Source of the DNA: Streptomyces sp. MMG1121
GTDB taxonomy: Bacteria > Actinomycetota > Actinomycetes > Streptomycetales > Streptomycetaceae
Direction: 5' to 3'
Assembly: GCF_001280015.1 (NCBI RefSeq)
Contig: NZ_LGDV01000063.1
Location: 79,523-143,522 of the forward strand
Length of the DNA stretch: 64,000 bases
Shown: positions 48,514-57,495 of the stretch, in pieces
How positions within the stretch are numbered: position 1 is the first letter of the stretch
Layout of the letters: each line of letters starts with the position of its first letter
The notes under the pieces: model-generated
What the model was told of the DNA's origin: nothing
The model's input: only the letters and a program-made list of their open reading frames with translations
The model's database searches: none
Made by a program: the position numbers and the translations under genes

Positions 48514-49146
48514 TCAGCTCAACTGGCCGTTGTAGTCCGGCAGTTTGAAGGTCTTCTCGGCGTGGCCGCCGGACAGGTCGGTGGCGTTGTTGCCGATGTT
48601 CGCGATGATCGTGTAGCCCTTGTGCTCGATGTCGACGCGCTGGGCCGTCTTGTAGGCGGAGACGTCCTTGAAGAGGTCGAACAGGCCGCGGACGTAGAGG
48701 CCGGAGACGTCGTAGCCGTCATGCTCCAGGTTGTACTCGGTCGGCAGGTAGATGATGCCGGGGCGGGCCGTGACGAAGAAGAGGGAGACGCCGTGCTCCT
48801 GGGCGTACTTCGCGACGTTCAGGACGGGCTTGTTGGCCGGCTGGGGGTAGCTGAAGCCGAAGTCGGTCTCCAGCGTGGTGTTGTCGATGTCGAAGACGAT
48901 CGCCTGCTTCTCGCCCGGCTCGGCGGTGGCGATGCGCTGCTTCAGGTACGGCAGGGCCTGGTCCATCACCGTCTGGCAGTCCTTCTGCCAGGTCGCGTAG
49001 TCCACCTTGGCGGCGGAGGCGGAGGCGGAGGTGGAGGCAGTGGCGCTGCTCGTGGTCGCGGCCTGGGCCGGGGCGGCCAGCGCGGCCAGCGCGGCCACGG
49101 AGACGGCGGTGGCGGAGATACGGCGAGCCCAGGGGCCTCTGGTCAT
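48514..49146 (-). CDS. Secreted HAD-family acid phosphatase (class B type)
   Basis: 210 aa. Signal peptide residues 1-29 (basic start, hydrophobic core, APAQA cleavage region) followed by a Ser/Thr/Ala linker. HAD motif I is FDIDNTTLETDFGF (DxD), with FFVTARPG as motif II and IGNNATDLSGG as motif IV. Likely hydrolyses phosphate esters outside the cell. GAGAGGACC is upstream of ATG 49146. The pseudogene fragment starts within a few bases of its stop. Confidence 0.88.
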   Translation of the reverse strand: MTRGPWARRISATAVSVAALAALAAPAQAATTSSATASTSASASAAKVDYATWQKDCQTVMDQALPYLKQRIATAEPGEKQAIVFDIDNTTLETDFGFSYPQPANKPVLNVAKYAQEHGVSLFFVTARPGIIYLPTEYNLEHDGYDVSGLYVRGLFDLFKDVSAYKTAQRVDIEHKGYTIIANIGNNATDLSGGHAEKTFKLPDYNGQLS

Positions 49147-49595
49147 CGGTGGGGGTCCTCTCACACGAAACGGCCTGAATGTCAGGGGCATGATCTGAGG
49201 TGAGGGTGGCGTGAGGGGAACCGTAGGGTTACTGGACGGTAGGTGCCTAGAGGTGTGCGTCACATTCCCGTGATCGCCGGCCGGGGTTCCGGTGATAAGC
49301 CGCACAAGGGTTATGTGCCCTACTAGCGTCGATAGTGGGATGCATCGGGCGAGTAAAGGGCGCGCAAAGAGATCCTTTACCTTGGAGCCCCCCGCGGAAG
49401 AACGGCGTCGTCAGGGGTCGTGCCCGGCGAGCCAGGGCAATGTCAAGAAGTCGATGGTTTCGCGGTCATCTACTACCGGACGCCGTAGAGGGTGTGTTTT
49501 GGGGCGGATGGGGTGCTGGGCTACCAAGGAACGGCCGCACGGCGGAACGCCAGTTCGCCGGGTGGCGGTTCTGTCCCCGAGTCCATGAGGTTTCG
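49147..49595. other. 449-bp divergent intergenic region
   Basis: Between the acid phosphatase and the M23 peptidase I see no gene and no confident promoter. I looked for a ydaO/c-di-AMP riboswitch, common before such hydrolases, and did not find its conserved core. Confidence 0.5.
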
Positions 49596-50144
49596 ATGTT
49601 CCAGTGCGCCACGTCCCGTTCTTCCCGTACGTCCCCGCTCCGCACCCGTGTGGCCGTCCTGGCTGCCGGAATCGGCGCCACGGCCGTCGTGGGGACCGGG
49701 GTCGCGAGCGCCGCGCCGTCCGCCGTTTCCTGGGTCGACCCGGTGAAGAAGTACACGCGCTCGGCCGGCTTCATGCAGTCCGGCGCCATGTGGCAGGCCA
49801 AGCACAGCGGCCAGGACTACGCCGTGCCGACCGGCACCGAGGTCGTCGCCGTGCACGGTGGCGCCGTCGTCAAGGCCGGTGCGAACGGCGCCGGTGACGG
49901 CCCCGCGTACGGCAACGCCGTCGTGATCAAGCATGGCGGCGGCCAGTACTCGCAGTACGCGCACCTGTCCCGGATCGACGTCAAGGCCGGCCAGGTCGTC
50001 AAGACCGGACAGCGCATCGCCCTGTCCGGCTCCACCGGCAACTCCACCGGCCCGCACCTGCACTTCGAGATCCGTACGACCCCGAACTACGGCTCCGCCG
50101 TCGACCCGGCCGCCTTCCTGCGTGCCAGGGGCGTCACCATCTGA
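49596..50144 (+). CDS. Secreted M23 (LytM) family peptidoglycan endopeptidase
   Basis: 182 aa. Signal peptide to about residue 41 (RVAVLAAGIGATAVVGTGVASAAP). Catalytic zinc sites: HSGQDYA (H and D) and HLHFEI (HxH), the complete LytM set. Small single-domain enzyme without LysM or SH3 anchors. GAGG lies 5 nt upstream of ATG 49596; in-frame sequence further upstream is not typical. Cleaves cross-bridges in cell-wall peptides (inferred from the family). Confidence 0.9.
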   Translation: MFQCATSRSSRTSPLRTRVAVLAAGIGATAVVGTGVASAAPSAVSWVDPVKKYTRSAGFMQSGAMWQAKHSGQDYAVPTGTEVVAVHGGAVVKAGANGAGDGPAYGNAVVIKHGGGQYSQYAHLSRIDVKAGQVVKTGQRIALSGSTGNSTGPHLHFEIRTTPNYGSAVDPAAFLRARGVTI

Positions 50145-50220
50145 TCCGGCCCCTGGTGGTCGGCCAAGGACCGGGCGCGGCGACGGAGGACGCGGGGTCC
50201 CCCAGTCCTCGCCGGACGGT

Positions 50221-50820
50221 CTAGTCCTTGCCGCGGGCGTGCTCGTGTGCCTGCCGGACCAGGTCCAGGGCGACCTCGAGAACGGCCTCGCGCTTCTTCT
50301 CGGGGTCGCCTTCCAGGTCCTGCATCACGAACATCCCCGCGTGCATCGTGAACATCGCGCTGACCGAGCGGGCCTGGTCGACCAGGTCGGCGTCCGGGTC
50401 GATGAGGATGTCCCGCAGGCCGCGCATCCGGTCCTTGAAGGTCTCGCCGATGCGCAGTTCCCGTACCGTCGCCTGGTTCTCCTGCATGAAGCGGAACAGC
50501 GGCTCCGCGCCGGCGAGGGCCGTGCTGTAGCGCCGGATGATCTCCTGCTTCGTCTCCAGGGTGTTCGGCTGCTGCCGACCCCACTCGATCAGGTCCTCCA
50601 TCGGCTTCGTCAAGCCGTCGAAGAGGCTGACGGTGATCTCTTCCTTCGTCTTGAAGTGGTAGTACAGGGCTGCCTTCGTGACGTCGAGACGCTCGGCGAT
50701 CTCGCGCAGTGAGGTCTTCTCGTAGCCCTGCTCCGCGAAGAGTTCGAGCGCCACGTCCTGGATGCGCTGGCGGGTGTTGCCGCGGCGCTGCTGCTTGGTG
50801 CCGTCCATGGTGACGCCCAT
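50221..50820 (-). CDS. TetR-family regulator of the adjacent MFS exporter
   Basis: 199 aa. N-terminal helix-turn-helix RQRIQDVALELFAEQGYEKTSLREIAERLDVTKAALYYHFKTKEEI; C-terminal ligand-binding helices. ATG 50820 has AGGAG 7 nt upstream. Divergent from the MFS gene across a paired operator, so repression of both genes is likely, relieved by an unknown exported compound. Confidence 0.92.
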   Translation of the reverse strand: MGVTMDGTKQQRRGNTRQRIQDVALELFAEQGYEKTSLREIAERLDVTKAALYYHFKTKEEITVSLFDGLTKPMEDLIEWGRQQPNTLETKQEIIRRYSTALAGAEPLFRFMQENQATVRELRIGETFKDRMRGLRDILIDPDADLVDQARSVSAMFTMHAGMFVMQDLEGDPEKKREAVLEVALDLVRQAHEHARGKD

Positions 50821-50848
50821 CCTCGTACTCCTCGCACTCCCGTGGAAA

Positions 50849-50918
50849 CTTACTTGACGCCCGGCTAGTTGCAGGTCTACCTTCCCCAGTGTAGTCAACT
50901 AGCCGGGCGGCAAGTAAG
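50849..50918. promoter_or_regulatory. Paired TetR-type operators flanking the MFS promoter
   Basis: Arms 50849-50871 and 50896-50918 are inverted copies matching at 22 of 23 positions. Each arm is also an 18-bp imperfect palindrome of the form ACTNGCCG-N2-CGGCNAGT (one half of the left arm has an extra change). A promoter TTGACG (50854-50859), 18-bp spacer, TACCTT (50878-50883) drives the MFS gene, with one operator over -35 and the other just after the start site. Confidence 0.75.
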
Positions 50919-50947
50919 CAGAAGCCGCAGGGGGAATGGAAAGAAAG

Positions 50948-52537
50948 ATGGCGGACACAGTAGAGCGCGCCAGGGCGGGCATACCGTCCGAGACGGTGAA
51001 AGAGCCCAAGAGCGTACGGGTCGTGCTGCTCGCGCTGATGATCGCGATGATGCTCGCGATGCTCGACAACATGATCGTGGGTACGGCGATGCCGACGATC
51101 GTGGGCGAGCTGGGCGGCCTGGAGCACCTGTCCTGGGTGGTCACCGGTTACACCCTGGCCACCGCGGCCTCGACCCCCGTGTGGGGCAAGCTCGGCGACA
51201 TGTACGGCCGCAAGGGCGCCTTCCTCAGCTCTATCGTGATCTTCCTGGTCGGCTCCGCGCTGAGCGGCATGGCCCAGAACATGGGCCAGCTGATCGGCTT
51301 CCGGGCCGTGCAGGGTCTCGGCGCCGGCGGTCTGATGGTCGGCGTCATGGCGATCATCGGCGACCTCGTGCCGCCGCGGGAGCGGGGCAAGTACCAGGGC
51401 ATGATGGCCGGCGTGATGGCGCTGGCGATGATCGGCGGCCCGCTGGTCGGCGGCACCATCACCGACAACTGGGGCTGGCGCTGGGCCTTCTACATCAACC
51501 TGCCGCTGGGTGCCGTCGCCCTCGCGCTGGTCAGTGCCGTGCTGCACCTGCCGAAGAAGCGGTCCAAGGCGGGCATCGACTACCTCGGTGTCGTCCTGCT
51601 GACCGTCGGCATCACCTCCATCGTGCTGGTCACCACCTGGGGCGGCAGCGAGTACGCCTGGACCTCCGCGCGGATCATGGAGCTGATCGGCATCGGCGTG
51701 GCCGCGCTGGTCGGATTCGTGTTCTGGCAGACCCGGGCGTCCGAGCCGGTGCTGCCGCTGCACATCTTCCAGAGCCGCAACTTCACGCTGATGTCCTTCA
51801 TCGGCTTCATCACCGGCTTCGTGATGTTCGGCGCGACGCTCTACCTGCCGCTGTACCAGCAGTCGGTGCAGGGCGCGTCCGCGACCAACTCCGGTCTGCT
51901 GCTCCTGCCGATGCTCGGTGCGATGCTGGTGACCTCGATGGTCGCGGGCCGGGTCACCACCAACAGCGGCCGCTACAAGGTCTTCCCGATCGTCGGCGGT
52001 GTGCTGATGACCACGGGCCTGTACCTGCTGTCGACCATGGACACCGGTACGACCCGGCTGACCTCCGGCATCTACATGGCCGTCCTCGGCCTGGGCATGG
52101 GCTGCCTGATGCAGATCACCATGCTGGTCGCGCAGAACAGCGTGGAGATGAAGGACATAGGCGTCGCGTCCTCGTCCGCCACCCTGTTCCGTACGCTCGG
52201 TTCGTCCTTCGGCGTCGCCATCATGGGCGCGCTGTTCAACGACCGGGTCAAGCACGTCATGGCCGAGCGGGCCGGTGCGGCCGGCAAGCACATGACCGAG
52301 AAGAGCGCGGCGCTGGACGCGAAGAGCCTGAACAAGCTGCCGCCGATGATCCGGGAGGCCTACCAGCACGCGGTGTCCTCCGGTACGCACTCGGCGTTCC
52401 TGCTGGGCGCGGTCATCGCGGTGTTCGTGCTGGCCGCGGCGGTGTTCGTGAAGGAGGTCCCGCTGCGGGGCGCCGTCGCGAAGCCTTCGGCGGAGGGCGA
52501 GGACGTCGCTCCGATGCCGATGGTCGAGGCTGTCTGA
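50948..52537 (+). CDS. DHA2-family MFS multidrug transporter (EmrB/QacA type)
   Basis: About 529 aa with 14 predicted helices. Motif D1 LDNMIVGTAMPTIVGEL, motif A GKLGDMYGRKG and motif C-like GPLVGGTITDNWGWRWAFYINLPLG mark the drug:H+ antiporter-2 family. ATG 50948 is chosen, preceded by GGAAAG; ATG 50936 is close. Controlled by the divergent TetR repressor. Substrate unknown. The last cytoplasmic 25 residues are acidic. Confidence 0.92.
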   Translation: MADTVERARAGIPSETVKEPKSVRVVLLALMIAMMLAMLDNMIVGTAMPTIVGELGGLEHLSWVVTGYTLATAASTPVWGKLGDMYGRKGAFLSSIVIFLVGSALSGMAQNMGQLIGFRAVQGLGAGGLMVGVMAIIGDLVPPRERGKYQGMMAGVMALAMIGGPLVGGTITDNWGWRWAFYINLPLGAVALALVSAVLHLPKKRSKAGIDYLGVVLLTVGITSIVLVTTWGGSEYAWTSARIMELIGIGVAALVGFVFWQTRASEPVLPLHIFQSRNFTLMSFIGFITGFVMFGATLYLPLYQQSVQGASATNSGLLLLPMLGAMLVTSMVAGRVTTNSGRYKVFPIVGGVLMTTGLYLLSTMDTGTTRLTSGIYMAVLGLGMGCLMQITMLVAQNSVEMKDIGVASSSATLFRTLGSSFGVAIMGALFNDRVKHVMAERAGAAGKHMTEKSAALDAKSLNKLPPMIREAYQHAVSSGTHSAFLLGAVIAVFVLAAAVFVKEVPLRGAVAKPSAEGEDVAPMPMVEAV

Positions 52538-52550
52538 GCCTCACCTGAAC

Positions 52551-52595
52551 GGAAGACCCCGGTCGGTGTCCGCCCCGGGGTCTTCCTCTTTTTTT
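52551..52595 (+). terminator. Rho-independent terminator after MFS gene
   Basis: A 12-bp stem (52551-52562 with 52575-52586) is followed by TCTTTTTTT. It is one of the few with a classical T run in this window. Confidence 0.9.
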
Positions 52596-52666
52596 CTCCC
52601 CCCGGCCGCCAGGGGGGGTGGAGTTCCTCCGGGAACCCCGGGAGCGCCCCTACGGCACCGGACTTG

Positions 52667-53419
52667 TCACCGCCCCGTGGCCAGCGTCGCGCCGCCCGTC
52701 GCCTCCAGGACCACGCCGGTCACGAAGCCGTTGGTGGCGAGCAGGTGGATGCTGCGGGCGATGTCCTCGGGGCGGCCGACGCGGCCCACAGGGGTGGTCG
52801 CGGCGAGGCCGTCGAAGAGGGAGCGGCGCTGCTCGGCGGGTACGGCGTCCCACCAAGGGGTGTCGATGACGCCCGGTGAGACCGCGTTGATCCGCAGCGG
52901 TGCCAGTTCCACCGCGAGCGGCGGGACGAGGGACTCCAGGGCGCCGTTGACCGCGGCGAGGCCCGCGGTGCCGGGCAGGGCGGCACGGGCGGAGGCCGCC
53001 GTCACCAGGGTCACCGAGCCTTCGTGGTTCAGGGCGGGCAGGGCGGCCTGCAGTGCCTGGACGTGCGGCCAGAACTTGCCGTCGAAGCCGGCCGCCAGCT
53101 CGGCCAGGTCCAGCTCGGCGAAGGGGCCGCCGCCCTTGCCGCCGCTGAGCGCGAGGACCAGATGATCGACAGGTCCACAGGTGGCGAAGAAGGCGTCCAG
53201 CGCGCTGCGGTCCGCCGCGTCCAGGCGGTACGTCGAGACCTTGCCGCCGATCCGGTCCGCCGCGGCGTCGAGGCGGTCCTGGCCGCGGCCGGTGATGACC
53301 ACCTCCGCGCCGTCCGCCGCGAAGGCCGCGGCCGTCGCCTCCCCGATGCCGGAGCTGCCGCCCATGACGACGACGCGCTGTCCGGTGAGCGGGTGTACAG
53401 GGCTGTTCGGAGTGCTCAT
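52667..53419 (-). CDS. SDR-family protein lacking the Tyr-x3-Lys catalytic pair
   Basis: 250 aa Rossmann fold. Cofactor motif GGSSGIGEA (about 20-28), TAASARAAL with the conserved serine region, and INAVSPGVIDTPWW downstream. At the place of the YxxxK motif stands LAAVNGALE, so Tyr is Leu and Lys is Asn. It is either an SDR that works by another mechanism or a binding protein. Divergent from a TetR regulator. ATG 53419 follows an AGGAGAGAGCC stretch. Confidence 0.85.
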   Translation of the reverse strand: MSTPNSPVHPLTGQRVVVMGGSSGIGEATAAAFAADGAEVVITGRGQDRLDAAADRIGGKVSTYRLDAADRSALDAFFATCGPVDHLVLALSGGKGGGPFAELDLAELAAGFDGKFWPHVQALQAALPALNHEGSVTLVTAASARAALPGTAGLAAVNGALESLVPPLAVELAPLRINAVSPGVIDTPWWDAVPAEQRRSLFDGLAATTPVGRVGRPEDIARSIHLLATNGFVTGVVLEATGGATLATGR

Positions 53420-53470
53420 GACTGGCTCTCTCCTGAGAATCGCCGGGTTCCGGCCCTTTGCCGAGAACGT

Positions 53471-53507
53471 CGGTCTCGTTAAAGTGTTACCGAGACCGGT
53501 AGTCTCG
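53471..53507. promoter_or_regulatory. Overlapping inverted repeats, candidate TetR operator
   Basis: CGGTCTCG (53471-53478) and CGAGACCG (53491-53498) form one inverted repeat; CGAGAC (53491-53496) and GTCTCG (53502-53507) form another. Located between the SDR and TetR genes. Confidence 0.65.
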
Positions 53508-53562
53508 TCAAGCGTCTTCGGAGAGCAGGCCCCGGACGCGCAGTGCCGGAGAGGATGAGCAC

Positions 53563-54153
53563 GTGCACGACAGCCATGGCAGCAACGAACCCCGCCCGCA
53601 CACCGGACGGCGCCGTAACGAGGCCGCGCGGCGGGCGATCCTCGACGCCTCGCTGGAGCTGCTCGCCGACGCCGACGGCGCCCCGGTGAGCGTGGAGACC
53701 ATCGCGCGCGCGGCCGGGGTCGGAAAGCAGACCCTCTACCGCTGGTGGCCATCGAAGGGCGCTGTCCTGCTGGACGCGCTCAGCGACCGCGCCGCCCAGG
53801 ACGTGCCCACGCCGGACACCGGATCCCTGCGCGAGGATCTGTGCGCGCTGGCCGTGGACACCTTCGAGGCCTCCCAGCGCCGGCCGACCGGCCCGGCCCT
53901 GCGCACCCTCGTCCGGGAGGCGGCCCGCGACGCGCATCTGGCCGAGCTGATGCGGACGTTCACGCAGGCCCGCCGGGACGTCGTACGCGCGATTCTCGAA
54001 CGGGGGCGAGAGCGCGGCGAACTGCCCGCCGACCGGGACGTCGATCTGCTGGTCGACCAGTTCTACGGCCTCTTCTGGTACCGCTTCCTGCTCGGACACG
54101 CGCCGCTGGACGAGGCCACCGCGGTCCGGTTCGCTGACTCCCTGCTCCGCTGA
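53563..54153 (+). CDS. TetR-family regulator, divergent from SDR gene
   Basis: 196 aa. DNA-binding domain NEAARRAILDASLELLADADGAPVSVETIARAAGVGKQTLYRWWPSKGAVL; the YRWWPSKG signature is typical of a TetR subgroup (TetR_C_16/AcrR-like). GTG start. Likely controls itself and the SDR gene through the CGAGAC repeats. Its stop is 5 bp from the convergent cseC stop, so those genes almost touch. Confidence 0.9.
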   Translation: MHDSHGSNEPRPHTGRRRNEAARRAILDASLELLADADGAPVSVETIARAAGVGKQTLYRWWPSKGAVLLDALSDRAAQDVPTPDTGSLREDLCALAVDTFEASQRRPTGPALRTLVREAARDAHLAELMRTFTQARRDVVRAILERGRERGELPADRDVDLLVDQFYGLFWYRFLLGHAPLDEATAVRFADSLLR

Positions 54154-54157
54154 CGGA

Positions 54158-55513
54158 TCAGGCGGTGCCGCCCGAGACCGGCAGCATCGGATAGCTGCCG
54201 GTGGCGGTCGGGGCGTGTTCCGGCAGCCACAGCACGGCCACCGCGCCCTCCGCGGGGATGTGGGCGGGGGCCCCGGCGGGCCGTACGTTGCGGAACGTCA
54301 GCCGGGCGCCGAGGACGCGGGCCTGGCCGGCCGCGATGGTCAGGCCCAGGCCGTGGCCCTGCCCGGAGCGGTCCTTGCTGCCCGTGCGGAAGCGGCTCGG
54401 GCCCTCCGCGAGGAGTTCCTCGGGGAAGCCGGGGCCGTGATCCCGTATCCGGATGACCCGGCCCTCGACGGTCACCTCGACCGGCGGCCGGCCGTGCCGG
54501 GCGGCGTTCGCCAGCAGGTTGAACAGCACCCGCTCCAGCCGGCGCGGGTCGGTGGTGACCTCCGACTCGTGCACCACCCGTACGAGGATGTCCGGGTCCT
54601 TGACCGCCACGCGCCGGGCGACGAACTCGCCGAGCATGATGTCCTGCAGCTCGGCCCGCTCCGAGGCACCGTCCAGCCGGGCCACCTCCAGGACGTCCTC
54701 GACCAGCGTGCGCATCGCCTTGGCCCGGTCCAGGACCAGTTCCGTGGGACGGCCGGGGGGCAGGAGTTCGGCCGCCGTGAGCAGGCCCGTCACGGGGGTG
54801 CGCAGTTCGTGCGCGATGTCGGCGGTGACCCGCCGCTCGGCCTCCAGACGCTGCCGCAGCGCGTCCGCCATGGCGTCGACCGCGCGTGCGAGATCGTCGG
54901 TCTCGTCCCGTACGACCCCGCCGATGGCCTCCCGCACCCGGACGTCCGTCTCGCCGTTGGCGACCTGGTTCGCGGCGGCCGCGGCCTTGCGCAGCCGCCG
55001 GGACAGCTGCCCGCCGATGAGCACGCCGAGCGCGCTGCCGCCCAGCACGACCGCGACCGAGCCGATGACCAGCGCCTGGTCCAGATCCCTCATCATGTCG
55101 GTCGAACGGTCCGGCAGATGGCTGTGGTACGACAGCACGTGCCCGTCCTTGACCGGCACGGCCGCCCAGATGTCCGGCACCCCGGCGTGCTCGGAGACGT
55201 CGCTGGCCATGCGGCCCTCTTCGACCTTCTCGCGCAGCGCGTCCGGCAGGTCGGGGTCGTCGACCTTGACGTTGGGGAAGTTCGGCCGCCGGTTCAGCTC
55301 GTAGTTGCGCTGGGCGATCAGGACCCGGTCGTTGGCCAGTTCGCGCGCGTTGTCCAGCATCGAGACCTGGGCCGCGTTGTGCACGACCAGGCTCAGCACG
55401 ATCGCCACCAGCCCGGCCACCAGCGCGATCGCCGCGCTGAGCTTCCATCTGAGCCCGGTGCGCAGGCCGGCGCGCTCCATGCGCAGCATCGGCCGTCGAA
55501 GGAACCCCCACAT
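54158..55513 (-). CDS. cseC: Cell-envelope stress sensor histidine kinase CseC
   Basis: Detects cell-wall damage and phosphorylates CseB. 451 aa: TM1 (26-45), extracytoplasmic sensor loop, TM2 (147-168), HAMP, HisKA with H235 (ADIAHELRTPVTGL), and HATPase (NLLANAARHG, DHGPGFP, GQGHGLGL). The start lies 11 bp after the cseB stop. Fourth gene of the sigE-cseA-cseB-cseC operon. Confidence 0.95.
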   Translation of the reverse strand: MWGFLRRPMLRMERAGLRTGLRWKLSAAIALVAGLVAIVLSLVVHNAAQVSMLDNARELANDRVLIAQRNYELNRRPNFPNVKVDDPDLPDALREKVEEGRMASDVSEHAGVPDIWAAVPVKDGHVLSYHSHLPDRSTDMMRDLDQALVIGSVAVVLGGSALGVLIGGQLSRRLRKAAAAANQVANGETDVRVREAIGGVVRDETDDLARAVDAMADALRQRLEAERRVTADIAHELRTPVTGLLTAAELLPPGRPTELVLDRAKAMRTLVEDVLEVARLDGASERAELQDIMLGEFVARRVAVKDPDILVRVVHESEVTTDPRRLERVLFNLLANAARHGRPPVEVTVEGRVIRIRDHGPGFPEELLAEGPSRFRTGSKDRSGQGHGLGLTIAAGQARVLGARLTFRNVRPAGAPAHIPAEGAVAVLWLPEHAPTATGSYPMLPVSGGTA

Positions 55514-55524
55514 GTGCGCCCCGC

Positions 55525-56229
55525 TCAGGCCTTCAGCTTGTAGCCGAAGCCGCGGACCGTCTCGATCCGGTCCTGGCCGATCTTCTGGCGCAGCCTCTGC
55601 ACATGCACGTCGACGACCCGGGTGTCCCCGCCCCAGCCGTAGTCCCACACACGCTCCAGCAGCTTGTCGCGCGAGAGCACGGTGCCCGGCGCGGAGGAGA
55701 ACTCGAGGAGCAGCCGCATCTCGGTGGGCGTCAGCCCCACCGTCTGTCCGGCCCGGCGCACCTCCATGCCCTCGGTGTCGACCTCCAGGTCCCCGAAGCT
55801 GAGGACCCCGCCGGTCACCTCGTCCGTGGTGTGCTCGGTCTGCGCGCTGCCGCCGGCGTGCCCGAAGCGGCGCAGTACCGCCCGGATCCGGGCGACCAGC
55901 ACGGCGCCGTCGAACGGCTTGGTCACGTAGTCGTCGGCGCCCGCCTCCAGGCCGAGGACGACGTCGATGGAGTCGGCGCGCGCCGACAGCATGATCACCG
56001 GCACGGTCGACTCGTCGCGGATGCGCCGGCACAGACTGACGCCGTCCAGGCCCGGGACCATGACGTCCAGCAGTGCGATGTCGGGGCGGTTCGCCCGGAA
56101 CGCCTCCAGGCCCGACAGCCCGTCGGGCATGGCGGTGACCGCGAAGCCGTCCCGCTCCAGCGCGAGCTGGGTGGCCTCGCGGATGACGTCGTCGTCCTCG
56201 ACGAACAGGACGTGGGTCTGGTCTGCCAT
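55525..56229 (-). CDS. cseB: Response regulator CseB, activator of sigE
   Basis: OmpR-type regulator that activates the sigE promoter under envelope stress. 234 aa: receiver with phospho-acceptor D55 (IALLDVMVPGLDG) and TKPF switch lysine, winged-helix C-terminus (LTPTEMRLLLEFSSAPGTVLSRDKLLERVW, VDVHVQRLRQKIG). 29 bp after cseA. Confidence 0.95.
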   Translation of the reverse strand: MADQTHVLFVEDDDVIREATQLALERDGFAVTAMPDGLSGLEAFRANRPDIALLDVMVPGLDGVSLCRRIRDESTVPVIMLSARADSIDVVLGLEAGADDYVTKPFDGAVLVARIRAVLRRFGHAGGSAQTEHTTDEVTGGVLSFGDLEVDTEGMEVRRAGQTVGLTPTEMRLLLEFSSAPGTVLSRDKLLERVWDYGWGGDTRVVDVHVQRLRQKIGQDRIETVRGFGYKLKA

Positions 56230-56258
56230 CCCGGTGCTCTCAGTCCTCGTGGTGGGGG

Positions 56259-56909
56259 TCAGTTGTCGGGCGCGACCGTCGTGTCGCCGCCTGCCTTGCT
56301 GTAGTCGGTCTCGTGCCTGCTCTTCTCGGCGAACCGGCCCGCCTTCCAGCTGTACGTGATCACGGTCTCCCTGGACGGGTTCGAGACCGCGTCGTCCGTG
56401 TCGTACACCTGCTTGGTCACGGTCAGATCGGAACCGTCGATCTCCGCGTAGACCGGCGACTCCTCCGCCTTGAACACATTCTCGTACGTGCCCCCGATGT
56501 CCCGGTACACGAACGAGCCGATACCCACCCAATCGCCGCAGGTCAGCACATTGACCACGACGTCGTTGACGGATCCGCCGGTCAGATCGCCGTAGGAGAC
56601 GTCGACCGGGTAGTCGTCGCCGCTGCACGGCTTCAGCTCCCGCTTCACCGTCGCGGACACCTTCGGGTCCTGCTTGATCAGCGAGACCGCGTCCACCCGT
56701 CGGTAGCCGCCGTGCGGGGTCGGTGAGGGGGAGGCGACGGCTCCCGCCACCGCCGAGGCGTGCGCCGGGCCCTCGTCCCGGGCGCCCGTGCCCCCCGTGC
56801 CGCACGCGGCGACGAAAAGGAGGACGGCGGCGAGCACGGCCCCCACCGTGATCACCGCCTGTGTGCCGCCTCGGGCCCGGTCGGGCCCGGCCTCTGTCAG
56901 GCCGCGCAA
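56259..56909 (-). CDS. cseA: CseA lipoprotein, negative modulator of the SigE system
   Basis: 216-aa lipoprotein, known in S. coelicolor to dampen sigE expression. Hydrophobic N-terminal segment ending in a lipobox VAAC with C36. A TTG start at 56909, 13 bp inside sigE, is favoured by GAGGAG 9 nt upstream and indicates coupling. The C-terminal domain contains DVSYGDLTGGSVNDVVVNV and a pair of cysteines (C96, C126 regions) that could form a disulfide. Confidence 0.9.
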   Translation of the reverse strand: MRGLTEAGPDRARGGTQAVITVGAVLAAVLLFVAACGTGGTGARDEGPAHASAVAGAVASPSPTPHGGYRRVDAVSLIKQDPKVSATVKRELKPCSGDDYPVDVSYGDLTGGSVNDVVVNVLTCGDWVGIGSFVYRDIGGTYENVFKAEESPVYAEIDGSDLTVTKQVYDTDDAVSNPSRETVITYSWKAGRFAEKSRHETDYSKAGGDTTVAPDN

Positions 56910-57436
56910 CGCTCCCGCTCCTCACGCTCCAGCGCGCGTGCGTCCAGGTCGCGGGCCTCCAGCTCCTCGCGGAGCCGGGCGAGCGCCCGGTGCAGCGTGC
57001 TCTTGACCGTACCGGCCGACATGCCGAGGGCGGCGGCCGTCTCCTCCGTGGACATCTGCTCCCAGTGTCGCAGTACTACAACACTGCGCTGCTTCGGCGC
57101 GAGCACCTTCATGACGTCCATCAGGAGGGCCCGGTCGGCGTGCTGCTCGGTGGAGTCGTCCACGGACGCGTCCGGCAGCTGCTCGGTCGGGACCTCTTCC
57201 AGCTTGCGTGCCCGCCACCACTCGGTCCGGGTGTTGATCATGACTCGGCGCAGATAGGCGTCGGCGAGCCGCTTGTCGGCGATGCCCTCCCAGCGGCCGT
57301 ACGTGCGCACCAGCGCGGTCTGCAGCAGATCCTGGGCGTCGACCGGGTCCGGGACCAGCCGGCGGGCGCTGCGCAGCAGCGCGTCCTGCCGGGTGCGGAC
57401 GTACTCCTCGAATTCGAGCACCTCGCCCTGCGCCAT
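56897..57436 (-). CDS. sigE: ECF sigma factor SigE
   Basis: Directs transcription of cell-envelope genes. 179 aa, slightly longer than the 176 aa usually cited. Sigma region 2 (DAQDLLQTALVRTYGRWEGI) and region 4 (VVVLRHWEQMSTEETAAALGMSAGTVKSTLHRALARLREEL) are clear. GGAGG lies 9 nt before ATG 57436. No anti-sigma gene is adjacent, consistent with control by CseB/CseC. First gene of the operon. Confidence 0.96.
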   Translation of the reverse strand: MAQGEVLEFEEYVRTRQDALLRSARRLVPDPVDAQDLLQTALVRTYGRWEGIADKRLADAYLRRVMINTRTEWWRARKLEEVPTEQLPDASVDDSTEQHADRALLMDVMKVLAPKQRSVVVLRHWEQMSTEETAAALGMSAGTVKSTLHRALARLREELEARDLDARALEREERERCAA

Positions 57437-57495
57437 GATCAACCGCCTCCGTTCCCCGTTCACTCCGGCCCCGTGCCTGAAGTCCTTGCGTCCCC

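Noticed and set aside
49147..49595. Possible ydaO/c-di-AMP riboswitch before the M23 peptidase
   Set aside because: Such switches precede similar genes in actinobacteria, and disA is in the window, but the conserved core elements are not present.
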